From an uncultured Clostridia bacterium (GTDB lineage Bacteria > Bacillota > Clostridia > Oscillospirales > Acutalibacteraceae), in NCBI GenBank assembly GCA_947168445.1, contig CAMVLW010000001.1, positions 37,603 through 101,602 on the forward strand: DNA of 64,000 nucleotides. The letters are read 5' to 3'. The notes beneath the pieces were generated by a model. The model did no database searches. It saw nothing but the letters and a program-made list of their open reading frames with translations, and had not been told where the DNA came from. Positions 34,838 through 43,169 of this stretch are shown one piece after another. How positions within the stretch are numbered: position 1 is the first letter of the stretch; each line of letters starts with the position of its first letter. A program made the translations under genes and the position numbers.

Positions 34838-35920
34838 CTAATTATTTTCTTCCAAAACCGCTACCGCACGGCGGATTCCCTCTGCCAAATCGACCTTGGG
34901 CTGCCAGCCGAGCGCAAGCAATCTGCCGCTGTCAAGCACCTCCGGCACCTGTCTAAGCGGCGAGGCGGTTTCCTGCGGCTCTTCTTCATCGGCGGGATTG
35001 GCAAAGGACAGGCGCATGTTCCGCTCCGGAAACACCTCGCACGCCTTTTTTGCAAAGCCGCGAATAGTGACGTCGGACTTTTCATACGCGATATTGTAGG
35101 GCGTGATGTCCTCGCCGCTGAGCAAAATATACAGCAGCGCCGTTGCGGTGTCGGTGACATAACAAAAGGAGCGCTTCGCCGCGCCGTTGGATTTCAGCAG
35201 AATATTCTCACGCCTGACGACATTCGCGATAAACTGCGCCCACACGCGGTCGTCCTCCAAAGAGCTTGCGCCGTAGATGTAACTCGGTCTTGCCAGCTTG
35301 ACATGCAAGCCGTATTCATTATAATAGCTTGCCGCCAGCGTTTCGCTCGCGCGCTTGCCCATAGCGTAGCAGTTTTTATAAGAAGTAAAGTCGATGTAGC
35401 CGTTGTCGCTCTCGCTGATTTTGTCCTTTTCGCCGTAAATTACGCCGTAGACCTTGAGCGAGGAAACAATCAGCGTTGCCCTTGCGCCGCTGCTCTTGGC
35501 AAATTCCAGCACATTCGCGGTGCCGGTCAAATTGGCGCTGATGGTGCCGACCGGGTCGGTTTCAAACTGAATATTGCTCGCCTGACTCGCCGCGTGAATC
35601 ACAAAATCAGCCCGCGGCGCTTTAATCGGCTGCGTGACGTCCTGCACGCAGAGCGTCAAGTCCTCTCTTTTGAGCAGTTCGCCGAACTTCTTTTCCGCTT
35701 TTTCTCTGCTGCGCACCAAAGCGGTGACGGTAATGTTGTCGCCGTACAAATCGTTGCGGAGCAGCAGCGCGGCTGTGAGATAAAAACCGATAAAGCCGCC
35801 TGCGCCGGTAATCAGCACGCTTTGATTCTTTAATTGTTGAAAATCCACATTAGAGGCGGCGATTTCCGCCAAATCGGAATAGACGGAGGCTTTGACGCAA
35901 GCCTGTACCTTAAATGCCAT
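34838..35920 (-). CDS. NAD-dependent epimerase/dehydratase (extended SDR) family protein
   Basis: The Rossmann fold is shown by SVLITGAGGFIGFYL (about 34-48), preceded by a helical extension of about 33 residues. SSLKVYG and the YKNCYAMGKRASE region give the Ser-Tyr-Lys catalytic set. LARPSYIYGAS and the C-terminal substrate domain fit extended SDRs that act on nucleotide sugars or sugar phosphates. It overlaps the second cytidylyltransferase by 11 bases. In Haemophilus Bcs1 a cytidylyltransferase and an SDR reductase are fused, so this adjacent pair may act on one activated polyol. The reaction cannot be named. Confidence 0.8.
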   Translation of the reverse strand: MAFKVQACVKASVYSDLAEIAASNVDFQQLKNQSVLITGAGGFIGFYLTAALLLRNDLYGDNITVTALVRSREKAEKKFGELLKREDLTLCVQDVTQPIKAPRADFVIHAASQASNIQFETDPVGTISANLTGTANVLEFAKSSGARATLIVSSLKVYGVIYGEKDKISESDNGYIDFTSYKNCYAMGKRASETLAASYYNEYGLHVKLARPSYIYGASSLEDDRVWAQFIANVVRRENILLKSNGAAKRSFCYVTDTATALLYILLSGEDITPYNIAYEKSDVTIRGFAKKACEVFPERNMRLSFANPADEEEPQETASPLRQVPEVLDSGRLLALGWQPKVDLAEGIRRAVAVLEENN

Positions 35921-36650
35921 ATTTCAGTTCTTCCTTTGCGAACCGCTTATAATTTTCATAATAGAATTGTGAGCGGAGCGTGATTAAGTCCTCCGGGGTC
36001 GTTACTTTAATATTGAAACGCTCTCCCTTGAACAGGTGTACCTTCTCCCCCAACTCGATAATCAACTCGCTGGAGGACACGGGATTGAGGATTCCGCGCT
36101 TATACGCTTCCTCATGCGCCCACATGATTTTTTCCATTGTGTAGCCCTGCGGCGCCTGCGTGATATACATGGTGTTACGCGCATAGCTTTTTCCGCAGGT
36201 TTCGCCGTCGGTGCTGTAGAGCAGCGAGTCGATACTCGGCATAACGGGCACCGCCGTTTTGTACTTTTTGGTGTGCTCAATGCAGTCGGTAATCAGCCGC
36301 TCGGAAAGCATGGGACGCACGCCGTCGCAAATCAAAATAATATCGTCGCCGTTGAGCGAAAACTCCGCCGTCGCCATCACGCCGTTATGAATGGAGTCAA
36401 AGCCGTTGGGTCCGCCGGGAACCACCGCTCTGACCTTCGGCACATGAAACTGCTCAATCAGCTCGTTTAAATAGTCAATCCATTCTTCCTTGCAGGCAAC
36501 GACAATCGCGTCAACCTGCGCGTGACGCGCAAAGTGCTGCAGCGTGTGAATGATAATCGGCTTGCCGCCGACCTCCAAAAACTGCTTCGGCAAATCGGAG
36601 GACTGCATTCTCACACCCGATCCGCCCGCAAATAACATGGCTGTAATCAT
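35910..36650 (-). CDS. IspD/TarI family cytidylyltransferase (second copy)
   Basis: This 246-residue paralogue of the cytidylyltransferase at 34044 has LFAGGSGVRM and PKQFLEVGGKPIIIHTL. Its second motif reads CDGVRPML instead of the usual HDA(A/V)RP, a change near the catalytic site. FNIKVTTPEDLI is present. It heads the cassette, just downstream of a consensus promoter, and overlaps the SDR gene. The divergence suggests a different polyol-phosphate substrate from the first copy. It is more like TarI than IspD, but the substrate is not known. Confidence 0.85.
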   Translation of the reverse strand: MITAMLFAGGSGVRMQSSDLPKQFLEVGGKPIIIHTLQHFARHAQVDAIVVACKEEWIDYLNELIEQFHVPKVRAVVPGGPNGFDSIHNGVMATAEFSLNGDDIILICDGVRPMLSERLITDCIEHTKKYKTAVPVMPSIDSLLYSTDGETCGKSYARNTMYITQAPQGYTMEKIMWAHEEAYKRGILNPVSSSELIIELGEKVHLFKGERFNIKVTTPEDLITLRSQFYYENYKRFAKEELKYGI

Positions 36651-36703
36651 AAAAATAGCTCCTGTTCTGACAAAAGGGTATCATTACACACATATCTAGT
36701 CTA

Positions 36704-36732
36704 ACTTTACCACTAAACCACCCCTTTGTCAA
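36704..36732 (-). promoter_or_regulatory. Sigma-A promoter of the CDP-polyol cassette
   Basis: Minus strand: TTGACA (36727-36732), 17 bases, TAAAGT (36704-36709). It would drive all six genes down to the TagF-like gene; no internal terminator was seen. Confidence 0.7.
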
Positions 36733-36774
36733 TTTACATTCTTGTAACGAAAGGTCTGATAGTGATATTATCTC

Positions 36775-36803
36775 TTGAAAACTGACGATTATTATGATAC
36801 AAT
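36775..36803 (+). promoter_or_regulatory. Sigma-A promoter of the CPBP protease-tadA pair
   Basis: TTGAAA (36775-36780), 17 bases, TACAAT (36798-36803), followed by AGGAG 7 bases before the ATG. It is divergent from the cassette promoter, with the two -35 elements about 40 bases apart. Confidence 0.75.
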
Positions 36804-36820
36804 AAACTAGGAGTGATATT

Positions 36821-37900
36821 ATGCAAAATGAAATTTTCCGGGCGCCGACAGGTTATCCCGCGCCCTACCCGAACTTTTATCCCGCGATTCCCGACCCAAA
36901 AGCCGTTGAAAAGCGCGCGCTGCGCAAGGCGTCCAACGGGCTTGGCTTTTTTGTGTTCACCTACTTCATACTGATGATGGTGTGCAGCTTGATTATCGGA
37001 AGCGTTGTCGGCTTGGCAAGCATTGCCACCGAGCAGAATTTGACGTCGCTTGAGAGCATCATTCAGATTCTCTGCATCCTGATTCCGCCGCTGATAGCCG
37101 GCTTTTTCTACAGAATTCTCTCGCGCAGAAGAATCAGCGACACCATTCCGAAAAGCTTTGTGCCGCTAAAAAAGTTGGTTCCCATGCTGCTGCTCGGCAT
37201 GGCGGCGGCTATGATTGCCAATCAGCTTGCGCAGATGTTTGACAACAATATTTCGCTGTTTTCTCTGCACAACAACGCGCCCGATATTGAAAACTCGCAA
37301 ACCGGAATAGAAATGCTCCTCAGCTTTATCTGCACGGCGATTTGTCCGGCGCTTGCGGAGGAATTTGCGTTCCGCGGCATTTTCATGGGCGTCATGCGAA
37401 AATACGGCGACGCCTTTGCGGTGTTTTCTTCCGCGCTGGTGTTCGGCGCCATGCACGGCAACACCACACAGATTGTCTTTGCCTTTGTGCTCGGCTTGAT
37501 TTTCGGCTATCTGGACTGCAAGGCAAATTCCATTATTCCCTCAGTTCTTCTGCACTTCGGCAACAACTTTTACGCGGTGCTCACCGACTTTCTCCGCACC
37601 GCGATTCCCGACGAGCAGCAGGCAATGCTGATTGTTATGGTGATTATCAGCCTGTTCTACATTCTGGGAATTCTGTCGTTTATCTATCTGGCGCGCACGG
37701 ACAAAAGCTTTTTCCGCATGAGCAACGCCGACAAAAACCCCTACTCCGGCACGGATATTCTCAGCTTTAAAGAAAAAATCACAACCCTGCTCACCTCTCC
37801 GGGCATTATCGTCAGCCTGTCCGTGTTCCTTGTGGAAATGCTGATTTATCTGATTCCCACCGATTCTCTCGGCTTAACGGGGGCTATCGGCATTGGATAG
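36821..37900 (+). CDS. CPBP family intramembrane metalloprotease
   Basis: The protein is polytopic, with about eight hydrophobic segments. It carries the CPBP (Abi/CAAX protease) motifs: EEFAFRGIFMG, FGAMHG and LHFGNN, which supply the Glu and His residues of the intramembrane active site. The N-terminal 35 residues are proline-rich and cytoplasmic (PTGYPAPYPNFYPAIPDP). Such proteins process prenylated or membrane peptides, or give bacteriocin immunity; the substrate here is unknown. The gene overlaps tadA by 8 bases, which looks like transcript sharing more than a functional link. Length is 359 residues. Confidence 0.88.
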   Translation: MQNEIFRAPTGYPAPYPNFYPAIPDPKAVEKRALRKASNGLGFFVFTYFILMMVCSLIIGSVVGLASIATEQNLTSLESIIQILCILIPPLIAGFFYRILSRRRISDTIPKSFVPLKKLVPMLLLGMAAAMIANQLAQMFDNNISLFSLHNNAPDIENSQTGIEMLLSFICTAICPALAEEFAFRGIFMGVMRKYGDAFAVFSSALVFGAMHGNTTQIVFAFVLGLIFGYLDCKANSIIPSVLLHFGNNFYAVLTDFLRTAIPDEQQAMLIVMVIISLFYILGILSFIYLARTDKSFFRMSNADKNPYSGTDILSFKEKITTLLTSPGIIVSLSVFLVEMLIYLIPTDSLGLTGAIGIG

Positions 37901-38339
37901 CAAAGAATTTTTTATGAAAAAGGCGCTGGAACTGGCGCAGGAGGCGTTTGACGACGACGAGGTGCCTGTCGGCGCGGTGATTGTCCGCAACGGTGAAATC
38001 GTCGCCACAGGGCGCAACCGCCGCGAAAAAGCCAAAAACGCGCTGCTTCACGCGGAAACCGACGCGATTAACAACGCTTGCCGTGCCCTCGGCGGCTGGC
38101 GGCTGTGGAATTGTGAAATCTATGTCACATTGGAGCCCTGCCCCATGTGCGCGGGCGCGATTATCAACGCCCACATTCCCAAGGTTTATTTCGGCGCATA
38201 TGACTTCAAAAACGGCTCCTGCGGCACGATTACCAATCTGTTTGAAATGCCGTACAACTTTAAGCCGAGCTGTGAAGGCGGCATTTTGCAGAAGGAATGT
38301 GCCGCGCTGCTGACTTCATTTTTTAAAAGATTACGCTAA
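37893..38339 (+). CDS. tadA: tRNA-specific adenosine-34 deaminase TadA
   Basis: TadA converts A34 to inosine in tRNA-Arg(ACG), widening codon reading. The zinc site is complete: LLHAETDAI supplies His and the proton-shuttling Glu, and LEPCPMCAGAI supplies the two Cys. At 148 residues it is full length. The start is TTG at 37893, within the end of the protease gene; it matches homologues that have about seven residues before MKKALELAQ. The internal ATG lacks a ribosome binding site. A terminator follows at once. Confidence 0.95.
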   Translation: MDSKEFFMKKALELAQEAFDDDEVPVGAVIVRNGEIVATGRNRREKAKNALLHAETDAINNACRALGGWRLWNCEIYVTLEPCPMCAGAIINAHIPKVYFGAYDFKNGSCGTITNLFEMPYNFKPSCEGGILQKECAALLTSFFKRLR

Positions 38340-38367
38340 TTGCCGGTTCACGCCGGCAATTTCTTTT
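38340..38367 (+). terminator. Terminator after tadA
   Basis: TTGCCGG, 6-base loop, CCGGCAA, then TTTCTTTT. It starts directly after the tadA stop codon. Confidence 0.85.
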
Positions 38368-38376
38368 GCGAAACAC

Positions 38377-38405
38377 TTGCAAATTTGCGCAATTCGCGTT
38401 ATGAT
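38377..38405 (+). promoter_or_regulatory. Sigma-A promoter of the CobW/G3E gene
   Basis: TTGCAA (38377-38382), 17 bases, TATGAT (38400-38405). No clear Zur-type palindrome is visible around it, so zinc control cannot be claimed. Confidence 0.7.
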
Positions 38406-38436
38406 AGTGGGTGGAAAATAAATAGGAGGAATCAAC

Positions 38437-39780
38437 ATGTTTAAGAAAAAGCAAAACAAGCTCGTTCCCGTTTCCCTGCTGACAGGTTATCTCGGTGCGG
38501 GCAAAACGACCGTATTAAATCATATTCTCGCCAATCAGAAGGGCTACAAGGTAGCGGTTATCGTCAATGACATCGGCGAGGTCAACATCGACGCTTCCCT
38601 GATTGCCAAGGGCGGCGCTGTGACCCAAAAGGACGAAAACCTTGTGCCGCTGCAAAACGGCTGCATCTGCTGCACCTTAAAGGTCGATTTGATGAAGCAG
38701 ATTATCGAGCTGGCGCGTTCCAAAAAATTTGACTATATTTTGATTGAGGCATCCGGCATTTGCGAGCCCGGTCCGATTGCCGGCTCCATCTGTATGCTCG
38801 ACGGCACTCAAAAGCAGGCAAATCTTCCGGCTGTTGCCTATCTTGACAGCATTACCACCATTGTTGACGCAAAGAGAATGGCGGACGAATTCGGCGCGGG
38901 CAAGGCGCTGCTCAACGAGGATTTGGAGGAAGAGGACATTGAAAACCTGCTGATTCAGCAGATTGAATACTGCACCACCATTATTCTCAACAAGGTCGAT
39001 TTGGTAACGCCTGAGGAAAAGAAAGCAGTTCTGGAAGTGATTAAGGCACTGCAGCCCGAAGCGAAGATTATCGAAACCAACTACGGCAAAATCGACGTGG
39101 AAGAAGTGCTTGGCACCAACAACTTTGACATGCGCAAGATTATGCAGAGCGCAGGCTGGTTAAAGGCAATGGAGCTTGAGGGTGAAAACTCCGAGAACAT
39201 GCACGACGACGAGGACGACGACCACGACGAGCACGAGCACCACCATCATCACGACCATGATGACGAAGATGAGCACGAGCACCACCATCATCATGACCAT
39301 GATGACGATGACGAGCACGAGCACCATCACGACCATGATGACGACGAGCACGAGAAACACGGTCACCACCATCATCACCATCACCACCATGAGGAGGGCG
39401 AAGCGGAGGAATACGGTATCGGCACCTTCGTTTATCAAAACGTAAAGCCCTTCAACAAAGAAAAGTTCGAGCAGTTTGTCTTTGAAAACTGGCCGAAGGA
39501 GGTTATCCGCGCCAAGGGTCTGTTCTGGGTGACAGAAGCGCCCAACACCGCCTATATCTTTGAGCAGAGCGGCAAGCAGAAGTATGCCACCGACGACGGC
39601 GACTGGATTGCCGCCTTCCCGGAGGAAGAGAGAAAAGAAATTCTCGACATGAATCCCGACATTGCCGCCGCATGGCACCCGGTTTACGGCGACAGAGTGA
39701 ACAAGCTGGTGTTTATCGGCAGAAAGATGGACAAGGCAGCGATTATCAAAGCACTTGATGATTGCATTGAAGAACCCTGA
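38437..39780 (+). CDS. CobW/G3E family GTPase with a long histidine-aspartate metal-binding tract
   Basis: G3E GTPases are metallochaperones that load zinc, nickel or cobalt into target proteins. The Walker A is GYLGAGKTT (about 18-26), NKVDL is the base-recognition motif, and NGCICCTLK holds the CxCC metal site of the COG0523 branch. Between about residues 252 and 318 lies an uninterrupted run of His, Asp and Glu with several HHHHH blocks, which would bind many metal ions. The C-terminal CobW domain (about 325-447) follows. It is a single-gene unit with its own promoter and terminator. The metal is most likely zinc by family, but this is not shown by context. Confidence 0.9.
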   Translation: MFKKKQNKLVPVSLLTGYLGAGKTTVLNHILANQKGYKVAVIVNDIGEVNIDASLIAKGGAVTQKDENLVPLQNGCICCTLKVDLMKQIIELARSKKFDYILIEASGICEPGPIAGSICMLDGTQKQANLPAVAYLDSITTIVDAKRMADEFGAGKALLNEDLEEEDIENLLIQQIEYCTTIILNKVDLVTPEEKKAVLEVIKALQPEAKIIETNYGKIDVEEVLGTNNFDMRKIMQSAGWLKAMELEGENSENMHDDEDDDHDEHEHHHHHDHDDEDEHEHHHHHDHDDDDEHEHHHDHDDDEHEKHGHHHHHHHHHEEGEAEEYGIGTFVYQNVKPFNKEKFEQFVFENWPKEVIRAKGLFWVTEAPNTAYIFEQSGKQKYATDDGDWIAAFPEEERKEILDMNPDIAAAWHPVYGDRVNKLVFIGRKMDKAAIIKALDDCIEEP

Positions 39781-39792
39781 TTTTTGCTTAAA

Positions 39793-39830
39793 AAGAGCGT
39801 TCCGCATTTCGCAGAACGCTCTTATTTTTT
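39793..39830. terminator. Bidirectional terminator between the G3E GTPase and the CpsB-like gene
   Basis: AAGAGCGTTC, 11-base loop, GAACGCTCTT, followed by ATTTTTT on the plus strand and by TTTTTAAG on the minus strand. It can end both converging transcripts. Confidence 0.85.
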
Positions 39831-39833
39831 GGC

Positions 39834-39859
39834 TTTATTACAGCGCTTTATTACAGCGC
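39834..39859. repeat. 13-bp perfect tandem duplication at a stop codon
   Basis: TTTATTACAGCGC occurs twice head to tail. The stop codon of the CpsB-like gene is in the second copy (minus-strand sense), and a second TAA lies in the other copy. Confidence 0.9.
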
Positions 39860-40570
39860 TTTGTTAAACAAATGTCTTGCGTTGTCCATCATACGCGCCA
39901 TGTGACGCTCGCCGCATTTTTGCGTGATGGTCTGCATTGCCTCGCTGAACACATTGGGCGGGTTATGGGTCATGGAATGTGTGTCGGAGCCGAGCAAATC
40001 AATCATACCCTTGCTGATGTATTTGAGCAGCTTTCTCTTTTTGAAGAAAGAAGCCTCTTTGGTATAATTGGAAATGTTGGTCTGAATCAGCACGCCCATT
40101 TCACGCAGCATCTCAATACTTTCGGGATTGTCCATCAAGTTCGGATAACGCTCCACATGCGGCATCACGGGAATCAGCTTGTAGTTTTGCAGAAGCATAT
40201 AGAATTTTTGCAGGGTCTTTTCCGTAAAATGCGTGCCGTAGGGAAATTCCGTCAGAATATACGGAGAATTGCCGTAGGCAAGCGCGGAAAGGTCGCTGTT
40301 ATTGAACATATACTCCGTAACATAAACCTCGCAGCCCAACACAATGTTGATGTCGGCGGGAATGTACGGCATGAATTTTTCAAACGCCGCCTGCCGCTTG
40401 ACAAGATAATCCTCAAGGCTCATTTCATTGGTATAGAAATGCGGCGTCAGGCAAATGTTCGTCACGCCCTGCTTTCTCAGCTCGTCAATTAATCGCAGGC
40501 TTACTTCAACGGTTTTCGCGCCGTCGTCAAATGCCGGGAGAATGTGAGAGTGAACATCAAATAATTCCAT
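39851..40570 (-). CDS. PHP-domain tyrosine phosphatase, CpsB/YwqE family
   Basis: The family contains manganese-dependent phosphotyrosine phosphatases that act on capsule/exopolysaccharide tyrosine kinases (CpsB, YwqE). The PHP metal-binding motifs are visible: FDVHSHILPAFDDGA at the start, LTPHFY, MPHVERYP and LGSDTHS. At 239 residues it is normal. No tyrosine kinase (CpsD/YwqD) or polysaccharide gene is adjacent; it follows leuB by 8 bases. Its target, if any, must be elsewhere, and another phosphoesterase role is possible. Confidence 0.85.
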   Translation of the reverse strand: MELFDVHSHILPAFDDGAKTVEVSLRLIDELRKQGVTNICLTPHFYTNEMSLEDYLVKRQAAFEKFMPYIPADINIVLGCEVYVTEYMFNNSDLSALAYGNSPYILTEFPYGTHFTEKTLQKFYMLLQNYKLIPVMPHVERYPNLMDNPESIEMLREMGVLIQTNISNYTKEASFFKKRKLLKYISKGMIDLLGSDTHSMTHNPPNVFSEAMQTITQKCGERHMARMMDNARHLFNKAL

Positions 40571-40578
40571 AGAGCACC

Positions 40579-41649
40579 TTAAAGCTGCGCACAGACAAGA
40601 TTGCCCATTTCGTCGCAGCCGACCTTGTTCAAGCCGTCCTCATAAATATCGGGCGTGCGGTTCTCAACAAGCACCTTGGCAACCGCCGCTTCAATCGCCT
40701 CGGCAGCCTCCTGCTCATTCAGAGAATAACGCAGCATCATGGCAACGGACAGAATGGTCGCAAGCGGGTTGGCGATGTTCTGACCCGCAATGTCGGGAGC
40801 GGAGCCGTGAATCGGCTCATAAAGTCCGAGCTTGCCGCCGGAAAGACTTGCGGAAGCCAGCATACCGATAGAGCCCGCAATCATGGAAGCCTCGTCAGAG
40901 AGAATGTCACCGAAGATGTTGGAGGTAACAATGACGTCAAACTGCTTGGGGTTGCGCACAAGCTGCATAGCGCAGTTGTCAACATACATATGATTCAACT
41001 CAACCTCGGGATAGTCCTTGCTGACGCGAATGACGGTTTCTCTCCACAGGCGGGAGGATTCCAGCACGTTCGCCTTGTCAACGCTTGTCACCTTTTTGCC
41101 GCGCTTCATTGCCAAATCAAAGGCAACGCGCGCGATGCGCTCCACCTCGGCGACGGTATACATCTCGGTATCCCACGCAGCGGGCTGACCGTCAACCTCT
41201 TTTCTGCCGCGCTCGCCGAAGTAAATACCGCCTGTCAGCTCGCGGACAATCATAATGTCCATATTGTCGCCGATAATCTCGTCCTTGATCGGAGAAGCGC
41301 TTTTGAGCGGTCCGAAAATCACGGACGGACGGAGGTTCGCAAACAGACCGAGCGCGCCGCGAATACCGAGCAGACCCGCTTCGGGGCGGTTGTTGCCGGG
41401 CTGGTTATCCCACTTGGGACCGCCGACCGCACCGAGCAGCACGCTGTCGCTCGCCTTACACTTTGCAACGGTTTCTTCGGGAAGCGGAACGCCGGTTGCG
41501 TCAATCGCGCAGCCGCCGAGCAGCGCTTCGTCATAGGTCACGGTAAAGTTGAATTTTTCCGCTGCCTTGTCAAGCACCTTAACCGCCTGATTGACGATTT
41601 CGGGACCGATTCCGTCGCCCTTTAATAAGGTAATTTTGTAATTGTTCAT
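40579..41649 (-). CDS. leuB: 3-isopropylmalate dehydrogenase
   Basis: LeuB oxidises and decarboxylates 3-isopropylmalate in leucine synthesis. [64 protein letters not shown] and [21 protein letters not shown] are the family signatures; the VRELTGG loop and the absence of isocitrate-type residues favour LeuB. At 356 residues it is complete. leuA, leuC and leuD are not next to it, so it is separated from the rest of the pathway in this window. Its start has AAGGAG upstream; no leucine T-box was seen. Confidence 0.95.
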   Translation of the reverse strand: MNNYKITLLKGDGIGPEIVNQAVKVLDKAAEKFNFTVTYDEALLGGCAIDATGVPLPEETVAKCKASDSVLLGAVGGPKWDNQPGNNRPEAGLLGIRGALGLFANLRPSVIFGPLKSASPIKDEIIGDNMDIMIVRELTGGIYFGERGRKEVDGQPAAWDTEMYTVAEVERIARVAFDLAMKRGKKVTSVDKANVLESSRLWRETVIRVSKDYPEVELNHMYVDNCAMQLVRNPKQFDVIVTSNIFGDILSDEASMIAGSIGMLASASLSGGKLGLYEPIHGSAPDIAGQNIANPLATILSVAMMLRYSLNEQEAAEAIEAAVAKVLVENRTPDIYEDGLNKVGCDEMGNLVCAQL

Positions 41650-41692
41650 GTTGATTAACTCCTTCTATGAAAATGTAATAAAATACAAAGCT

Positions 41693-42322
41693 TTATTGTT
41701 TCTCACTGCGCGCAAGCGGTATCCGCTGAAAAACCTCGGTCACCTTGTCGCGCTGCCACAGCATGGGAGTGACACGGAGCGAATAACCGAAGCCGTTGTC
41801 CATCGCCCACTCAAAGGGCTTTGCCTGCGGCAATCCGTAAACGGCAAGCAGCGTCATTATCACGCCGCCGTGAGTCACAATCGCGCTTTCGGTGGTACCG
41901 GTTTTCATCAAACCCTCCACGATGCTCTCAAACATGCGGCAAATCCGGCGGACAAAATCGGCGTTGCTCTCCCCTCTCGGCGGCTTAACGGCGTTGTCGC
42001 CCGCAAGCCACTTTTGAAAGTCCCCGTCGCCCTTTAACTCCTCGGCGGTTTTTCCTTCCCATTCTCCGAAATTGCACTCGCTGAGATTGGCAATCACCAA
42101 CGGATTAATATTCGGATAAAGAATTTTGCAGGTCTCGGTGCAGCGCTTCAAGGGGCTTGTGAACACCACCTGCGTAAAGGGATAGCGCATTTCGTAATCA
42201 AGCTTGCGCAGCGCCATTTTGCCCTTGTCGGACAGCGGCGGGTCGGTGGTGCCGATATATTTTCCCGCGAGCGTTTCGTCAATCGCACCGTGACGTATCA
42301 AATGAATGATATAAGATTTCAT
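41693..42322 (-). CDS. Histidine phosphatase (phosphoglycerate mutase-like, CobC-like) family protein
   Basis: The catalytic RHG motif is in IIHLIRHGAID at the N-terminus. The second arginine is in TSPLKRCTETCKI, the acid-base Glu in FGEWEGKTAEEL, and the second histidine in VTHGGVIM. This is a histidine phosphatase of about 209 residues, most like the CobC/PhoE group. The substrate cannot be told; no cobalamin gene is nearby. The ATG at 42322 has GAGGAG upstream and replaces the track's TTG. It is divergent from an XRE regulator. Confidence 0.85.
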   Translation of the reverse strand: MKSYIIHLIRHGAIDETLAGKYIGTTDPPLSDKGKMALRKLDYEMRYPFTQVVFTSPLKRCTETCKILYPNINPLVIANLSECNFGEWEGKTAEELKGDGDFQKWLAGDNAVKPPRGESNADFVRRICRMFESIVEGLMKTGTTESAIVTHGGVIMTLLAVYGLPQAKPFEWAMDNGFGYSLRVTPMLWQRDKVTEVFQRIPLARSEKQ

Positions 42323-42367
42323 AAATCTCCTCAAAGCATATTTACAAATGGTTGAAAATAAAATATA

Positions 42368-42380
42368 CTATATGTTATAG
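42368..42380. promoter_or_regulatory. Candidate operator palindrome between the histidine phosphatase and XRE genes
   Basis: CTATATGTTATAG is a perfect inverted repeat (CTATA-TGT-TATAG) in the 111-bp AT-rich divergent gap, 53 bases from the XRE start. Its size fits an XRE-family operator; this is inference from position. Confidence 0.4.
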
Positions 42381-42433
42381 AATAATCTACAACGAATCTA
42401 TTATACAATGTTTGTCAAAGGAGTGTCAAGGTT

Positions 42434-43093
42434 TTGAATAAGGATTTTCCGAGAATTATGACTTTTTTGCGCAAGGAACGCGGTTTGAGCCAAAAACAGG
42501 CGGCGGCGGATTTGGGTGTTTCGCAGGCGCTGCTCTCTCATTATGAAAAGGGAATCCGCGAGTGCGGTCTTGACTTTTTGTGCCGGGCGGCGGATTACTA
42601 TGAGGTTTCCGCCGATTATTTGCTCGGAAGAACCGTTCAACGCAGTCCTGCCGCTGTCAGCGAAATGCCCGAAGCCGACGAAATCCGCCATTTGAAGGGC
42701 GACATGGTGAACCAAATCAACCGCAGAATTCTGATGAACACCACCACCATTATCTATGACCTGCTTGCGCAGATGGGCAGCAAGCACCTGACAAACGCCG
42801 TCAGCAACTATCTGATGTGCGCCGAATATCAGGTGTTCCGCACCGTTTACAACGCGGAGAAAACAAACGAGCAAACCATGTTTTCACTCGACAAGGAGCA
42901 TTTTAAGGCGCCTGTATTTGCCGCCATGCTGTTTGATTTAGACCTGGCGCAAGCGGTGATTGAACGCGAAAACAACGCGCTCTCCCTCTCTCCCGACACG
43001 CTTTCCGGATATTTTGACAAGGGCGTTTCGTCGCTGTTTAACCTTATTCAGTTTGCGGAGCGGAATGTGCGCAATTACAACAAAACCGAGTAA
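42434..43093 (+). CDS. XRE family transcriptional regulator
   Basis: The N-terminal Cro/C1-type helix-turn-helix (FPRIMTFLRKERGLSQKQAAADLGVSQALLSHYEKG) spans about residues 5-60. The remaining 150 residues are helical and show no ligand or catalytic motif that I recognise. The start is TTG at 42434, with AAAGGAG upstream. It is transcribed away from the histidine phosphatase gene, and a perfect palindrome in the shared gap may be its binding site. Target genes are unknown. Confidence 0.85.
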   Translation: MNKDFPRIMTFLRKERGLSQKQAAADLGVSQALLSHYEKGIRECGLDFLCRAADYYEVSADYLLGRTVQRSPAAVSEMPEADEIRHLKGDMVNQINRRILMNTTTIIYDLLAQMGSKHLTNAVSNYLMCAEYQVFRTVYNAEKTNEQTMFSLDKEHFKAPVFAAMLFDLDLAQAVIERENNALSLSPDTLSGYFDKGVSSLFNLIQFAERNVRNYNKTE

Positions 43094-43100
43094 CAAGCAA

Positions 43101-43127
43101 ACGGAGCAGATTCAAAACCTGCTCCGT
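43101..43127. terminator. Converging-gene hairpin between XRE and DUF4956 genes
   Basis: ACGGAGCAG, 9-base loop, CTGCTCCGT. The minus-strand side is followed by TTGCTTGTTAC and the plus-strand side by CCGCTTT. The T-tracts are weak, but position between convergent genes supports a terminator. Confidence 0.6.
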
Positions 43128-43169
43128 CCGCTTTAAGGAGATACATTAAGAAAATGTGATGTAGGTGAA

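Noticed and set aside
38406-38436. Zinc-responsive (Zur) operator before the CobW/G3E gene
   Set aside because: No palindrome resembling a Zur site is present near the promoter.
39160-39807. 215-codon minus-strand frame with a Val/Met-rich hydrophobic stretch, looking like a membrane protein
   Set aside because: It is the reverse complement of the His/Asp codons of the CobW/G3E gene, which turn into Val/Met codons. Not a real membrane protein.
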